This document shows positions 16,737 through 25,357 of a DNA stretch of 64,000 nucleotides, piece by piece. Position 1 is the stretch's first letter. Every line of letters starts with the position of its first letter. The DNA is from Nocardioides dongkuii (GTDB lineage: Bacteria; Actinomycetota; Actinomycetes; Propionibacteriales; Nocardioidaceae): contig NZ_CP059903.1 of assembly GCF_014127485.1 (NCBI RefSeq), forward strand, positions 3,842,001 to 3,906,000, written 5' to 3'. The notes beneath the pieces were generated by a model. It had not been told where the DNA came from. It searched no databases and saw only the letters and a program-made list of their open reading frames with translations. The translations under genes were made by a program, and so were the position numbers.

Positions 16737-18290
16737 TCACGGGTTGTTGAGCACGGGCAGCTCGCGACCGAGCGCGGGCGAGGCCAGGGTGGCCTCGAGC
16801 AGGTGCTTGCCGAGCATCGAGGCGTCCGGCAGGGCGATGGGGTACTCACCGGTGAAGCACGCCTGGCACAGCGACTCGGGGGCCTGCCGGGTCGAGTCGA
16901 CCATCCCCTCGAGGGAGATGTAGCCGAGGGTGTCGGCGCCGACGCTGGCGGCGATCTCCTCGGGGGTGAGCCCGTTGGCGATCAGCTCGGCGCGGGTGGC
17001 GAAGTCGATGCCGTAGAAGCACGGCCACTTCACCGGCGGGCTGGAGATCCGCACGTGCACCTCGCGGGCGCCCGCCTCGCGGAGCATCCGCACCTGGGCG
17101 CGCTGGGTGTTGCCGCGCACGATCGAGTCGTCGACCACCACGATCCGCTTGCCGCGGATCATGTGGTCCAGGGCGTTGAGCTTGAGCCGGATGCCGAGCT
17201 GGCGCAACGTCTGGCTGGGCTGGATGAAGGTGCGGCCGACGTAGGCGTTCTTCACGAAGCCCTGGCCGAACGGGATGCCGCTCTCCTCGGCGTACCCGGC
17301 GGCGGCGGGGGTGCCGGACTCCGGCACCGGGATCACCAGGTCGGCCTCGACGGGGAACTCCCGGGCGAGCTGGCGGCCCATCTCGACCCGCGACTCGTGG
17401 ACGCTGCGGCCGCTGATGGTCGCGTCGGGGCGAGCGAGGTAGACGTACTCGAAGACGCAGCCCTTGCGCGCGGGCTCCGCGAACCGGTGGGAGCGCAGCC
17501 CCTGCTCGTCGATGACCAGCATCTCGCCGGGCTCGACCTCGCGGACCACGCTGGCGCCGATCGTGGCCAGCGCGGCGTCCTCGGACGCGACCACCCAGCC
17601 GCGGTCGAGGCGGCCCAGGACCAGCGGGCGGATGCCCTGCGGGTCGCGCGCGGCGTACAGGGTGTTCTCGTTCATCCACACGAAGCAGAACGCGCCGCGC
17701 AGCAGCGGCAGCACCTCGAGGGCCCGCTGCTCCAGGGTCGTGTCCGGGTGGTGGGCGAGCAGCGCCGTGACCAGGCCGGTGTCGTTGGTGGAGGTCTCGA
17801 CCGGTCGGGTGTGCAGGTCGAGCTCGTCATCGGGGCCGGGGAGCTCCTCGACCATCCGGGCCAGCGCGTGGGTGTTGATCAGGTTGCCGTTGTGGCCCAG
17901 GGCGATCGACCCGTCGACGGTCGGCCGGAACGTCGGCTGGGCGTTCTCCCAGGTGCTCGCGCCGGTCGTCGAGTAGCGGCAGTGGCCGACCGCGACGTGC
18001 CCGCGCAGCGAGGCCAGCGTGGTCTCGTCGAAGACCTGCGAGACCAGGCCCATGTCCTTGTAGACCAGGATCTGCCGTCCGTTGGAGACGGCGATGCCGG
18101 CGGACTCCTGGCCGCGGTGCTGGAGCGCGTAGAGTCCGAAGTAGGTCAGCTTGGCGACCTCCTCCCCCGGCGCCCAGACCCCGAAGACACCGCAGGCGTC
18201 CTGAGGGCCCTGGTCGTGGGGGTCGAGTGCCGCCGTGAGCCGGCCGTCACCGCCCCTGCGTGAGCTGCCGCTGCTGCTGAGGTAGGGCAC
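16737..18290 (-). CDS. purF: amidophosphoribosyltransferase PurF, 4Fe-4S type
   Basis: This 517-aa enzyme makes phosphoribosylamine from PRPP and glutamine, the committed step of purine synthesis. The mature nucleophile is Cys33 in DACGVFGVW, so a 32-residue propeptide is predicted to be removed. The PRPP loop is IVVVDDSIVRGNTQR. Cysteines in KGCVFEY, WPCFYGID and LCQAC match the four ligands of the Bacillus-type Fe-S cluster, whose oxidation controls enzyme turnover. The GTG start is supported by a -10 hexamer TAGACT ending 6 nt upstream (leaderless). It is divergent from the GAF histidine kinase gene. Confidence 0.94.
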   Translation of the reverse strand: MPYLSSSGSSRRGGDGRLTAALDPHDQGPQDACGVFGVWAPGEEVAKLTYFGLYALQHRGQESAGIAVSNGRQILVYKDMGLVSQVFDETTLASLRGHVAVGHCRYSTTGASTWENAQPTFRPTVDGSIALGHNGNLINTHALARMVEELPGPDDELDLHTRPVETSTNDTGLVTALLAHHPDTTLEQRALEVLPLLRGAFCFVWMNENTLYAARDPQGIRPLVLGRLDRGWVVASEDAALATIGASVVREVEPGEMLVIDEQGLRSHRFAEPARKGCVFEYVYLARPDATISGRSVHESRVEMGRQLAREFPVEADLVIPVPESGTPAAAGYAEESGIPFGQGFVKNAYVGRTFIQPSQTLRQLGIRLKLNALDHMIRGKRIVVVDDSIVRGNTQRAQVRMLREAGAREVHVRISSPPVKWPCFYGIDFATRAELIANGLTPEEIAASVGADTLGYISLEGMVDSTRQAPESLCQACFTGEYPIALPDASMLGKHLLEATLASPALGRELPVLNNP

Positions 18291-18296
18291 GCACGG

Positions 18297-18302
18297 AGTC
18301 TA
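18297..18302 (-). promoter_or_regulatory. -10 hexamer TAGACT, leaderless purF promoter
   Basis: On the minus strand TAGACT ends 6 nt before the purF GTG, with no ribosome site between. Confidence 0.55.
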
Positions 18303-18418
18303 GTGGACCCCGACCGCTCAACCCGACCGCCGAGCAGCCGATGGGAAAGCCGGTGCGGACCCCCCGGTCGGCCGTAGCATTGCTTGCCCCCCACCCCCCG
18401 CGAAAACTGGAGCCCCCC

Positions 18419-20188
18419 ATGTCCGGACCGCCCACTGACGTGCCGGGACGCCCGGCCGTCGTCGGCGGACCGAGCGACCACGCGCTCCAGCTGATCGCCG
18501 AGGGCGTGACCGACATCGCCGGGTTCGGCGTGGCCGCGCTCAGCGTGGCCCGCGACGACGGCCAGATGCAGGTGATGGCGGTCGCCGGGAGCGACGAGGC
18601 CCGGCTGCAGCTTGAGGGCGTCCGGACGCCGATCGCCAGCCTGCTGGGCGAGCTGGACAAGGCCGACAACTGGGGCCTGTGGAAGTTCGTGCCGCACGAG
18701 CGGATGGACACCGACGCCGGCGAGTGGGGCTGGGTCCCCGACATCGAGCCGCTCGACGCCGAGGACGCCTGGCACCCGATGGACCTGCTCGTCGCGCCGC
18801 TGCGCGACCACGAGGGCAACCTCCGCGGGAGCCTGTCGATCGACATGCCGGTCGACGGCCGGCGGCCGGGGCCCATGCAGCGCCGGGTGCTGGAGAAGTA
18901 CGCCGCGCAGGCGGCCCGCGCCGTCGTCACGACGCTCGAGCGCGAGGAGCTCGCCGAGCAGGTCCGGCTCGCCGACACCGCCCGCCGCATCGTCCGGCAG
19001 GCCTCCGGCCAGCGCTCCCTGGACCGCATCCTCGAGCTCTCGCACACCGCGCTGACCGAGGGCTTCCGCGCCCTCGGCATGTGGATCCAGACCTTCGACG
19101 AGGACGGTCTCGGCACCGGCAGCGTCTACTCCACCCACGGCGCCGAGGTGGTGCTGCCGCCGTCCCTCATCCAGCTCGCCGAGGTGAACGCGCGCGCGCT
19201 GTGGCGCGACCAGTCCGCGACCGTGATCGCGGCCGACCGCACGCTGGACTACCTCACCCCCGAGCAGCGGCAGGAGACCCTCGACTTCCTGGCGGTCATC
19301 GAGGTCGGCTCCCTGCTGTTCGTGCCGATCGGGGCCGGCCACGAGTGCCTGGGCAACCTGGTGCTCACCCGCCCGATCCGCGGCCGCGAGTGGAGCGACA
19401 CCGAGGCGGCGGCCGCCCTCGACGTCGGTCGCGACCTGGGCGGCGCGATCCTCAACGTGCGGGCCTACGAGCGCGAGCACCGGCTGGTCAAGCAGCTCCA
19501 GGCGCTCGACACCTACAAGAGCCAGCTGATCGCGACCGTCTCGCACGAGCTGAAGAACCCGCTGACCTCGATCCTCGGCCACCTCGAGATCCTGGAGTCG
19601 GTCGAGGGGCTGCCGGTCCCGGTGCAGCGCTCGCTCACCGCGATGGAGCGGGGCGCCCGGCGGCTCGGACGGGTCGTCGACGACCTGCTGCTGCTCTCGA
19701 AGGTCGGCGACCCCGACAACCCGATCATCCCGCGCCCGGTGAACCTCCGCTCGATCGTCGACGACGTGGTCGAGCTGACCGCGGTGGAGGCCGAGCGCCG
19801 CCACCTCACCGTGTCCGTCTCGGTCGTCGACCACCCGCTCGCGCTCGGTGACGCCGACGAGCTCGACCGGGTCGTCTCCAACCTGGTGAGCAACGCGCTG
19901 AAGTACACCCCCGAGGGCGGCAAGGTGCGGGTGTCGCTCGCCCGCGTCGGCGACGAGGTCGAGCTGGTCTGCGCCGACGAGGGCCTGGGCATCTGCCCGG
20001 AGGACCAGGAGCAGCTCTTCACGGAGTTCTTCCGGTCCTCCAACCCGCTCGCCGTCGCCCAGCCCGGCACCGGCCTCGGTCTGGCGATCGTGCGCCGGAT
20101 CGTCGACCGGCACGGCGGCCGGATCGAGCTGGAGTCCGAGCTCGGGCTGGGCAGCACCTTCCGGGTGCTGCTCCCGGCCGCGACCTGA
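18419..20188 (+). CDS. soluble GAF-domain sensor histidine kinase
   Basis: This 589-aa kinase has two GAF-like sensor domains (~residues 20-165 and 175-345), HisKA with His376 in TVSHELKNPLTS, and a HATPase with SNALKYTPEGG and GTGLGLAIVRR. No transmembrane segment is visible, so it is cytoplasmic. No response regulator is adjacent, making it an orphan kinase. The ATG has CTGGAG ~6 nt upstream; a TAGCAT hexamer at 18375-18380 is a candidate -10. It is divergent from purF, but no functional link is evident. Confidence 0.9.
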   Translation: MSGPPTDVPGRPAVVGGPSDHALQLIAEGVTDIAGFGVAALSVARDDGQMQVMAVAGSDEARLQLEGVRTPIASLLGELDKADNWGLWKFVPHERMDTDAGEWGWVPDIEPLDAEDAWHPMDLLVAPLRDHEGNLRGSLSIDMPVDGRRPGPMQRRVLEKYAAQAARAVVTTLEREELAEQVRLADTARRIVRQASGQRSLDRILELSHTALTEGFRALGMWIQTFDEDGLGTGSVYSTHGAEVVLPPSLIQLAEVNARALWRDQSATVIAADRTLDYLTPEQRQETLDFLAVIEVGSLLFVPIGAGHECLGNLVLTRPIRGREWSDTEAAAALDVGRDLGGAILNVRAYEREHRLVKQLQALDTYKSQLIATVSHELKNPLTSILGHLEILESVEGLPVPVQRSLTAMERGARRLGRVVDDLLLLSKVGDPDNPIIPRPVNLRSIVDDVVELTAVEAERRHLTVSVSVVDHPLALGDADELDRVVSNLVSNALKYTPEGGKVRVSLARVGDEVELVCADEGLGICPEDQEQLFTEFFRSSNPLAVAQPGTGLGLAIVRRIVDRHGGRIELESELGLGSTFRVLLPAAT

Positions 20189-20191
20189 GCC

Positions 20192-21559
20192 CTACCGGGA
20201 CGCCTCCGGCGCGAGGTTGCGCAGCAGCAGCGCCTCGGCCAGCACGACCCGCTCGAACTCCGCGAGGTGCAGACCCTCGTTGGCGCCGTGGGCGCGGGTG
20301 TCGGGGTCCTCGACGCCGGTCACCAGCACGCTGGCCTCCGGGAACGCCTCGAGGAACTCCGCGATGAAGGGGATCGACCCGCCGACGCCCATGTCGACCG
20401 GCGCGGTGCCGTCCCAGGCCTCGGTGAACGCCGACCGCGCCGCGTCGTACGCCGGGCCGGTCGCGTCGATCGCGGTCGCCTCACCGGTGTCGACGACGGT
20501 GAACGTGAGCTCCGCGCCCCACGGCACGTGCGCCTCGAGGTGGCGGCGCAGGCACTCGACGCCGTTCGCGGTGGTGTCGCCGGGCGCGACCCGCATGCTC
20601 ACCCGGCAGCGGGCCGTGGGCACCAGCGTGTTGGATGCGCCCGCGACCTGCGGGGCGTCGAGGCCGGTGATGCTCAGCGCGGGGCGGGTCCAGAGCCGCT
20701 CCACGACCGAGCCGGTGCCGATCCACTCGACGCCCGCGGTGGCGCCGGACTCGGCGCGCAGCCGGTCCTCGGGGTACTCGACGTCGGCCGCCGGGCCGCT
20801 GTGCAGCCCCGCGACCGCGACGTCGCCCCGGTCGTCGTGCAGGCTGGCGATCACCCTGCTCAGCGTCATCAGCGCGTCGGGGACCAGGCCGCCCCACATG
20901 CCGGAGTGCACCGCGTGGGTGAGGGTGCGGACCTCGACGTCGGCGCGCACCAGGCCGCGCAGGCTGGTGGTGAGCGCCGGCACGCCGATGTCCCAGTTGC
21001 CGGAGTCGGCGATCACGATCACGTCGGCGCGCAGCGCCTCGTGGTGCTGCGCGAGCAGCTCGGGGAGGGTGTCGGAGCCGACCTCCTCCTCGCCCTCGAC
21101 GAACATCGTGACGCTGACCGGCAGCTCCTCGCCGTACACGCGCAGCGCGCCGAGGTGGGCGGCGATGCCCGCCTTGTCGTCGGCCGCGCCGCGGCCGTAG
21201 AGGCGGCCGTCGCGCTCGGTCGGCTCGTACGGCGGGGAGTCCCACTCGGCGTGGTCGTTCTCGGGCTGCACGTCGTGGTGGGCGTAGAGCAGCACCGTCG
21301 GCGCGCCCTCCGGCCCGGGCTTGTGCGCGATCACTGCGGGGGCGCCGCCGTCCTCGCGGGCGCTCACGATGTCGACGCTCGCGAAGCCCTCGGCCCGGAA
21401 CAGCTCGGCCACGGCCTCGGCGCTGCGCTGGACCTCGGCGGCGCGGGCCGGGTCGGCGCTCACCGACTCGATCCGGACCAGGTCCTCGAGGTCTCGTCGC
21501 AGGCGCGGGAGCTCGGCCTGGACCCGGGTGCGGATGTCGTCGGTGGTGGGGAGGCTCAT
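20192..21559 (-). CDS. M20 family metallopeptidase (dipeptidase)
   Basis: This 455-aa zinc peptidase has metal-ligand motifs LYAHHDVQP, GRGAADDKAG, EGEEEVGS and, near the C-terminus, RAHGANEGLHLAEF, in the CNDP/dipeptidase branch of M20. It likely hydrolyses di- or tripeptides in the cytoplasm, as no signal is present. The ATG at 21559 is chosen because TAGGCT ends 7 nt upstream and gives a leaderless start; a GTG two codons earlier lies too close to it. Confidence 0.88.
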   Translation of the reverse strand: MSLPTTDDIRTRVQAELPRLRRDLEDLVRIESVSADPARAAEVQRSAEAVAELFRAEGFASVDIVSAREDGGAPAVIAHKPGPEGAPTVLLYAHHDVQPENDHAEWDSPPYEPTERDGRLYGRGAADDKAGIAAHLGALRVYGEELPVSVTMFVEGEEEVGSDTLPELLAQHHEALRADVIVIADSGNWDIGVPALTTSLRGLVRADVEVRTLTHAVHSGMWGGLVPDALMTLSRVIASLHDDRGDVAVAGLHSGPAADVEYPEDRLRAESGATAGVEWIGTGSVVERLWTRPALSITGLDAPQVAGASNTLVPTARCRVSMRVAPGDTTANGVECLRRHLEAHVPWGAELTFTVVDTGEATAIDATGPAYDAARSAFTEAWDGTAPVDMGVGGSIPFIAEFLEAFPEASVLVTGVEDPDTRAHGANEGLHLAEFERVVLAEALLLRNLAPEASR

Positions 21560-21566
21560 GTGCACC

Positions 21567-21572
21567 AGCCTA
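21567..21572 (-). promoter_or_regulatory. -10 hexamer TAGGCT, leaderless M20 peptidase promoter
   Basis: TAGGCT on the minus strand ends 7 nt before the ATG at 21559. Confidence 0.5.
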
Positions 21573-21580
21573 CGAACAGC

Positions 21581-21940
21581 TCATCCCAGCGGCAGGTACG
21601 GCCCGAGGTCGGCGCGCTCGCCGCTCGCCCGGACCCGGCCGGCGGCCTGGGCCTCCGCCCAGCTCAGCTCGCCGGAGGCGAGCGCGATCCAGGTCGCGGC
21701 GTCGGTCTCGACGACGGCGGGCGGGGTGCCGCGGGTGTGCCGGACGCCCGGGATCACCTGCACGGCGGCGTACGGCGGGACGCGGACCTCGACCGAGTGC
21801 CCGGGTGCGCGCTCCTCCAGCACGGCGAGGAAGTGCTTGACCAGCAGCCGCAGGTCGCCGCGCTCGGGATCGCCACCGGCGACCCGGTCGAGGGCGGCCG
21901 CCACGTCGGCGGGGTCTGCGGGGCGGAGGCGGGCGGGCAT
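21581..21940 (-). CDS. sterol carrier family protein (bacterial SCP-like)
   Basis: This 119-aa protein resembles the small actinobacterial sterol-carrier (SCP2-like) family: an N-terminal helix with DPADVAAALDRV, a central VRVPPYAAVQV strand pair, and TWIALASGELSWAEA near the end. A role in binding hydrophobic ligands is family knowledge only. The ATG at 21940 is supported by a leaderless -10 (TAGGCT). It lies 21 nt before the M20 peptidase gene on the same strand. Confidence 0.7.
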   Translation of the reverse strand: MPARLRPADPADVAAALDRVAGGDPERGDLRLLVKHFLAVLEERAPGHSVEVRVPPYAAVQVIPGVRHTRGTPPAVVETDAATWIALASGELSWAEAQAAGRVRASGERADLGPYLPLG

Positions 21941-21947
21941 CGCCGCC

Positions 21948-21953
21948 AGCCTA
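21948..21953 (-). promoter_or_regulatory. -10 hexamer TAGGCT, leaderless SCP-like gene promoter
   Basis: TAGGCT on the minus strand ends 7 nt before the ATG at 21940; identical to the hexamer ahead of the next gene downstream. Confidence 0.5.
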
Positions 21954-22048
21954 GTGAGACAGACCCATTGTGGATGCGGCCCCACCGCCTTACCGTGTCC
22001 GGCACCGCAGCCACCCGGCGCGGTCTCGCCCTCCGGGAAGGACCTCCC

Positions 22049-23626
22049 TTGCCACGTCGCACCCTCCGCGGCCGCCGTACCACGGCCGCCGCGTTGATCT
22101 CGACCTCCGCGGCGCTCACCCTCGCCGCCACGCTCGTCCAGTCTCCCGCCAACGCCCGGCCCGACACGGCCCCCGCGCGCCACCGCGACGGCACCGCCGC
22201 CGGGGTGATGGAGCACCTCCAGCGCCTCGAGGCGATCGGCGACCGGCACGACGGCCGCGCCTCCGGGACGCCCGGGTACCGCGCCTCCCGCGACTACGTC
22301 GTCAAGAAGCTGCGCAAGGCGGGCTACGAGCCGCGGGTCCAGGAGTTCGACTTCCCGTACTTCGAGCAGCTGGGCCCCTCGACCCTCGAGCGCACCGCCC
22401 CGACCCAGCAGACCTACGTCGAGGACACCGACTACGTCCTGATGACCTACTCCGGGTCCGGCGACGTCACCGCACCGGTGCAGGGCGTCGACCTGGCGCT
22501 CGGCGACCTCGCCACCTCGACCAGCGGGTGCGAGGACGCCGACTTCGCCGGCTTCACCGCCGGCAACATCGCCCTGGTGCGCCGCGGCACCTGCCCGTTC
22601 TCCGACAAGGTGACCAACGCCGAGGAGGCCGGCGCCAGCGCGGTGATCGTGATGAACCAGGGCACGGCCGGTCGCACCGACGCCCTCGCCGGCACCCTCG
22701 GCGGGCCGGGGACCGAGATCCCCGCGATCGGGACGAGCTTCGCGGCCGGCGAGGCCTTGAGCGCCGCGGGCACCTCTGCCCACGTCGCCACGGACACCGC
22801 CTCCGAGATCCGCACCACCTGGAACGTGCTGGCCGAGACCCGCGGCTCCAGGAAGAACGTCGTCATGGCGGGCGCGCACCTCGACAGCATCCTGGGCGGC
22901 AACGGCATCAACGACAACGGCAGCGGCAGCGCCGCGCTGCTCGAGGTCGCCGAGTCGATGGGCGGCCAGGCCAAGCCGAACAACCGGGTCCGGTTCGCCT
23001 GGTGGGGCGCCGAGGAGCTCGGGCTGCTCGGGTCGGACCACTACGTCGCGCAGCTCTCGGCCGCCAACCCGAAGCGGTTCCAGAAGATCGCCCTGTACCT
23101 CAACTTCGACATGGTCGGCTCCCCGAACTACGCCCTGATGGTCTACGACGGCAACAACTCGGCGTACCCGGTCGGCCCGGACGCCGCGGACGGCCCGAAG
23201 GGCTCCGGCGCGATCGAGCGGTCCTTCCACCGCTTCTTCGAGAAGTACGGCACCGGCTCCGACGAGACCCCGTTCAGCGGCCGTAGCGACTACGGCGCGT
23301 TCATCGCGCTCAACGTGCCGGCCGGCGGTCTGTTCACCGGCGCGGAGGGCGTCAAGACCCCGGAGCAGGCCGCGAAGTTCGGCGGCACCGCCGGCGAGTC
23401 GTACGACGAGTGCTACCACGCGGAGTGCGACGACCTCGGCAACGTGAGCCGGCGGGCGATCAAGGCGAACACCGCCGCGATCCTCCACTCGGTGACCAAG
23501 TACGCCCGGTCCACCCGCAGCGTGAACGGGGACCGCACCGGTCACCAGCCGCCGCCGCCGGCGGCGACGCCGCGCCGCAGCAGCCACGCGGCCCACGCGC
23601 ACCCCGGGGACCCCGTGGCGCGCTGA
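22049..23626 (+). CDS. secreted M28 aminopeptidase with PA domain
   Basis: This ~525-aa zinc aminopeptidase has an RR-rich N-terminus, a hydrophobic core and a likely Sec cleavage near SPANA. The PA insert spans ~residues 130-260 (RRGTCPFSDK). The M28 ligands are GAHLDSI, NDNGSGSA, WWGAEELG, NFDMVGSP and the late histidine in CYHAECDD. It resembles Streptomyces aminopeptidases that free N-terminal residues outside the cell. The C-terminus is Pro/His-rich. The TTG at 22049 is preferred over ATG 21974 because GGAAGGA lies ~6 nt upstream and it gives a normal-length signal peptide. Confidence 0.85.
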   Translation: MPRRTLRGRRTTAAALISTSAALTLAATLVQSPANARPDTAPARHRDGTAAGVMEHLQRLEAIGDRHDGRASGTPGYRASRDYVVKKLRKAGYEPRVQEFDFPYFEQLGPSTLERTAPTQQTYVEDTDYVLMTYSGSGDVTAPVQGVDLALGDLATSTSGCEDADFAGFTAGNIALVRRGTCPFSDKVTNAEEAGASAVIVMNQGTAGRTDALAGTLGGPGTEIPAIGTSFAAGEALSAAGTSAHVATDTASEIRTTWNVLAETRGSRKNVVMAGAHLDSILGGNGINDNGSGSAALLEVAESMGGQAKPNNRVRFAWWGAEELGLLGSDHYVAQLSAANPKRFQKIALYLNFDMVGSPNYALMVYDGNNSAYPVGPDAADGPKGSGAIERSFHRFFEKYGTGSDETPFSGRSDYGAFIALNVPAGGLFTGAEGVKTPEQAAKFGGTAGESYDECYHAECDDLGNVSRRAIKANTAAILHSVTKYARSTRSVNGDRTGHQPPPPAATPRRSSHAAHAHPGDPVAR

Positions 23627-23665
23627 GTCCCACCCCGCACGACCAGAACAACCCAGCACGACCCA

Positions 23666-23694
23666 CCGGCCCGCGCCTCCCCGGCGCGGGCCGG
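23666..23694. terminator. strong hairpin between convergent genes
   Basis: Perfect 12-bp arms (CCGGCCCGCGCC and its complement) flank a 5-nt loop, between the M28 peptidase stop and the convergent SDR-like gene. It can serve both strands; the downstream T content is modest. Confidence 0.7.
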
Positions 23695-23708
23695 TGTGCT
23701 TCCTCGGC

Positions 23709-24140
23709 CTAGGCGACGACGACGACCGTGCCGGCGTCGGCGGTGCCGAGCAGGTCGACCACCGCGATCGCGGTCCGGGCGTCCCCGCCGGGCTGGTCGT
23801 CGGCGAGCACGCCGACCAGCTGCGGCTCGGCCAGGAGCGCGGCGGCGACGTCCTTCCCGCGGGCAGGGGTCACGCCGGTCACGACGACGAGGTCAGCCCC
23901 GCCGAGGTCACGCGCCCGGGCGGCGAGCAGCTCCAGCTCGCGGTCGTCGGCCGGGTCGACCTCGATCGACCAGGTGGAGACCCGGTTGCCGCGGAGCGCC
24001 GCGGCCGTCTCCTCCGCGAGCGTGAGGTCGGGGTCCGCGACCAGGACGCCGGCGCCGGCACGCGCCAGCCGCAGGCTCACCTCGTGGCCCACGCCGGTGC
24101 CGCCGCCGAGGACGACGCAGAGCTTCCAGCGCAGGTGCAT
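23709..24140 (-). CDS. short Rossmann-fold SDR-like protein, catalytic half missing
   Basis: This 143-aa protein starts with a dinucleotide fold (VVLGGGTGVG, VADPD) like a short-chain dehydrogenase. It ends after about 140 residues, so the Ser and Tyr-x3-Lys catalytic motifs are absent. It could be a truncated SDR, a regulatory nucleotide-binding protein, or a stand-alone small family. A -10 hexamer 6 nt before the ATG supports a real, expressed start. No continuation of the reading frame is visible downstream. Confidence 0.6.
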   Translation of the reverse strand: MHLRWKLCVVLGGGTGVGHEVSLRLARAGAGVLVADPDLTLAEETAAALRGNRVSTWSIEVDPADDRELELLAARARDLGGADLVVVTGVTPARGKDVAAALLAEPQLVGVLADDQPGGDARTAIAVVDLLGTADAGTVVVVA

Positions 24141-24146
24141 CCCCCG

Positions 24147-24152
24147 AGGCTA
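24147..24152 (-). promoter_or_regulatory. -10 hexamer TAGCCT, leaderless start
   Basis: TAGCCT on the minus strand ends 6 nt before the ATG at 24140. Confidence 0.45.
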
Positions 24153-24170
24153 GCGGCCGCTGCCGTGCGC

Positions 24171-24905
24171 CTAGAGGGTGTCGAGGACCGCCAGCGTCCG
24201 GGCCCAGGCGGCCGAGCCGGTGTCGACGACCGTGAAGTGGTCGCCGTCGACCGCGACCAGCTCGGCCCGCGCGCCGGCGGCGGTCGCGGCGGCGACGTAC
24301 CCCTCGGACTGGCTGATCGGCACGATGTCGTCGTCGCGCCCGTGCACGCACCACAGCGGGACGTCGAGGGGCAGCTGCCGGGCCGGGTCGTACGCCGCGT
24401 CCTCGGCGCCCGGCGGGTGGCCGAGGAACGCCGCGACCGCCCCGTCGCCCAGCCCCGCCTCGTGCCCGGCGACCAGGTCGAGCACCCCGGCCTGGGAGAC
24501 GACGGCGGTGACCTCGACGCCGCCGGCCCAGCGCTCGTGACGGGTGCGGGACGCGGCCCACGCCGCGAGGTGGCCGCCGGCGGAGTGACCGAGGGTCACC
24601 ACGGTGTCCAGCGGCAGGTCCAGCCCGCGGAGCGCGTCGATCCCGGCAGCGACGTCGTCGAGGGTCTCGGGCGCGCCACCCCCGCCGCCGACCCGGCGGT
24701 ACTCCAGGTTCCACGCGGCCCAGCCCTCCGCCGCCAGCGCGGCCGCGAGCGGGGCGCCGAGCGAGAGGTCGTACGCCGCCCGCCAGAAGCCGCCGTGGAT
24801 CACCACCACGACGCCGCGGGGGTCGCCCTCCGGGAGGGACAGCTCGCCGACCTGGCTCGGGTCCTCGCCGTACGCCGTCCGGACCGGCCGCTCGTCTGCT
24901 CGCAC
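24171..24905 (-). CDS. alpha/beta hydrolase (esterase/lipase-like)
   Basis: This 244-aa hydrolase has the oxyanion motif HGGFW and the nucleophile elbow GHSAGGH; aspartate in HGRDDDIVP and histidine in DGDHFTV complete the triad. The HGG motif places it with hormone-sensitive-lipase or arylformamidase-like enzymes. The GTG start at 24905 has AGGA 7 nt upstream. It follows arfB by 23 nt on the same strand. The substrate is unknown. Confidence 0.8.
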   Translation of the reverse strand: MRADERPVRTAYGEDPSQVGELSLPEGDPRGVVVVIHGGFWRAAYDLSLGAPLAAALAAEGWAAWNLEYRRVGGGGGAPETLDDVAAGIDALRGLDLPLDTVVTLGHSAGGHLAAWAASRTRHERWAGGVEVTAVVSQAGVLDLVAGHEAGLGDGAVAAFLGHPPGAEDAAYDPARQLPLDVPLWCVHGRDDDIVPISQSEGYVAAATAAGARAELVAVDGDHFTVVDTGSAAWARTLAVLDTL

Positions 24906-24928
24906 CTCGCCATCCTGCCCGAGCCGGG

Positions 24929-25354
24929 TCAGTCGATCCGGCCCTGCCGTCCCCGCTTGGTCTCGCTGCGCCGCTTCTTCTGCGCGAGCCGGCGCTCCTT
25001 GGAGCCGCGGGTCGGGCGGGTCGCCCGGCGCTGCGGCGGCGGGGGCGCGGCGGCCTCGCGGAGCAGCTGCGCGAGCCGCTCCCGGGCGGCGCGGCGGTTG
25101 GCGAGCTGGGTGCGGTGCTCGCTGGCGGCGATGGTGAGCACGCCGTCGACCAGCCGCGGCGCGAGCCGGGTGGCCACGCGGGCCCGCAGGTGGTCGGGCA
25201 CCGACGGCGACCGCAGCACGTCGTACGACAGCTCGACGCGGCTGTCGGCCGTGTTCACGCCCTGCCCGCCCGGGCCGGACGAGCGCGAGAACCGCTCGGT
25301 CAGCTCGGCCGCGGGCACCGCCCACGACCCGGTGACGACGAGGTCGTCAGCCAA
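24929..25354 (-). CDS. arfB: alternative ribosome-rescue factor ArfB (YaeJ-like peptidyl-tRNA hydrolase)
   Basis: This 141-aa protein has the class I release-factor core with SSGPGGQGVN (GGQ at residues 29-31) and a basic C-terminal tail (KERRLAQKKRRSETKRGR) that in ArfB enters the mRNA channel of stalled ribosomes. A TTG start at 25354 is used because family members have a beta-strand ahead of the AVPAAEL segment; a GTG at 25318 is the alternative. It follows purL by 3 nt, so the two are co-transcribed. Confidence 0.85.
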   Translation of the reverse strand: MADDLVVTGSWAVPAAELTERFSRSSGPGGQGVNTADSRVELSYDVLRSPSVPDHLRARVATRLAPRLVDGVLTIAASEHRTQLANRRAARERLAQLLREAAAPPPPQRRATRPTRGSKERRLAQKKRRSETKRGRQGRID

Positions 25355-25357
25355 GCC

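Noticed and set aside
21974..22048. ATG 25 codons upstream of the M28 peptidase TTG
   Set aside because: It would give an overlong basic stretch before the signal helix and has no ribosome site; the TTG has GGAAGGA at good spacing.
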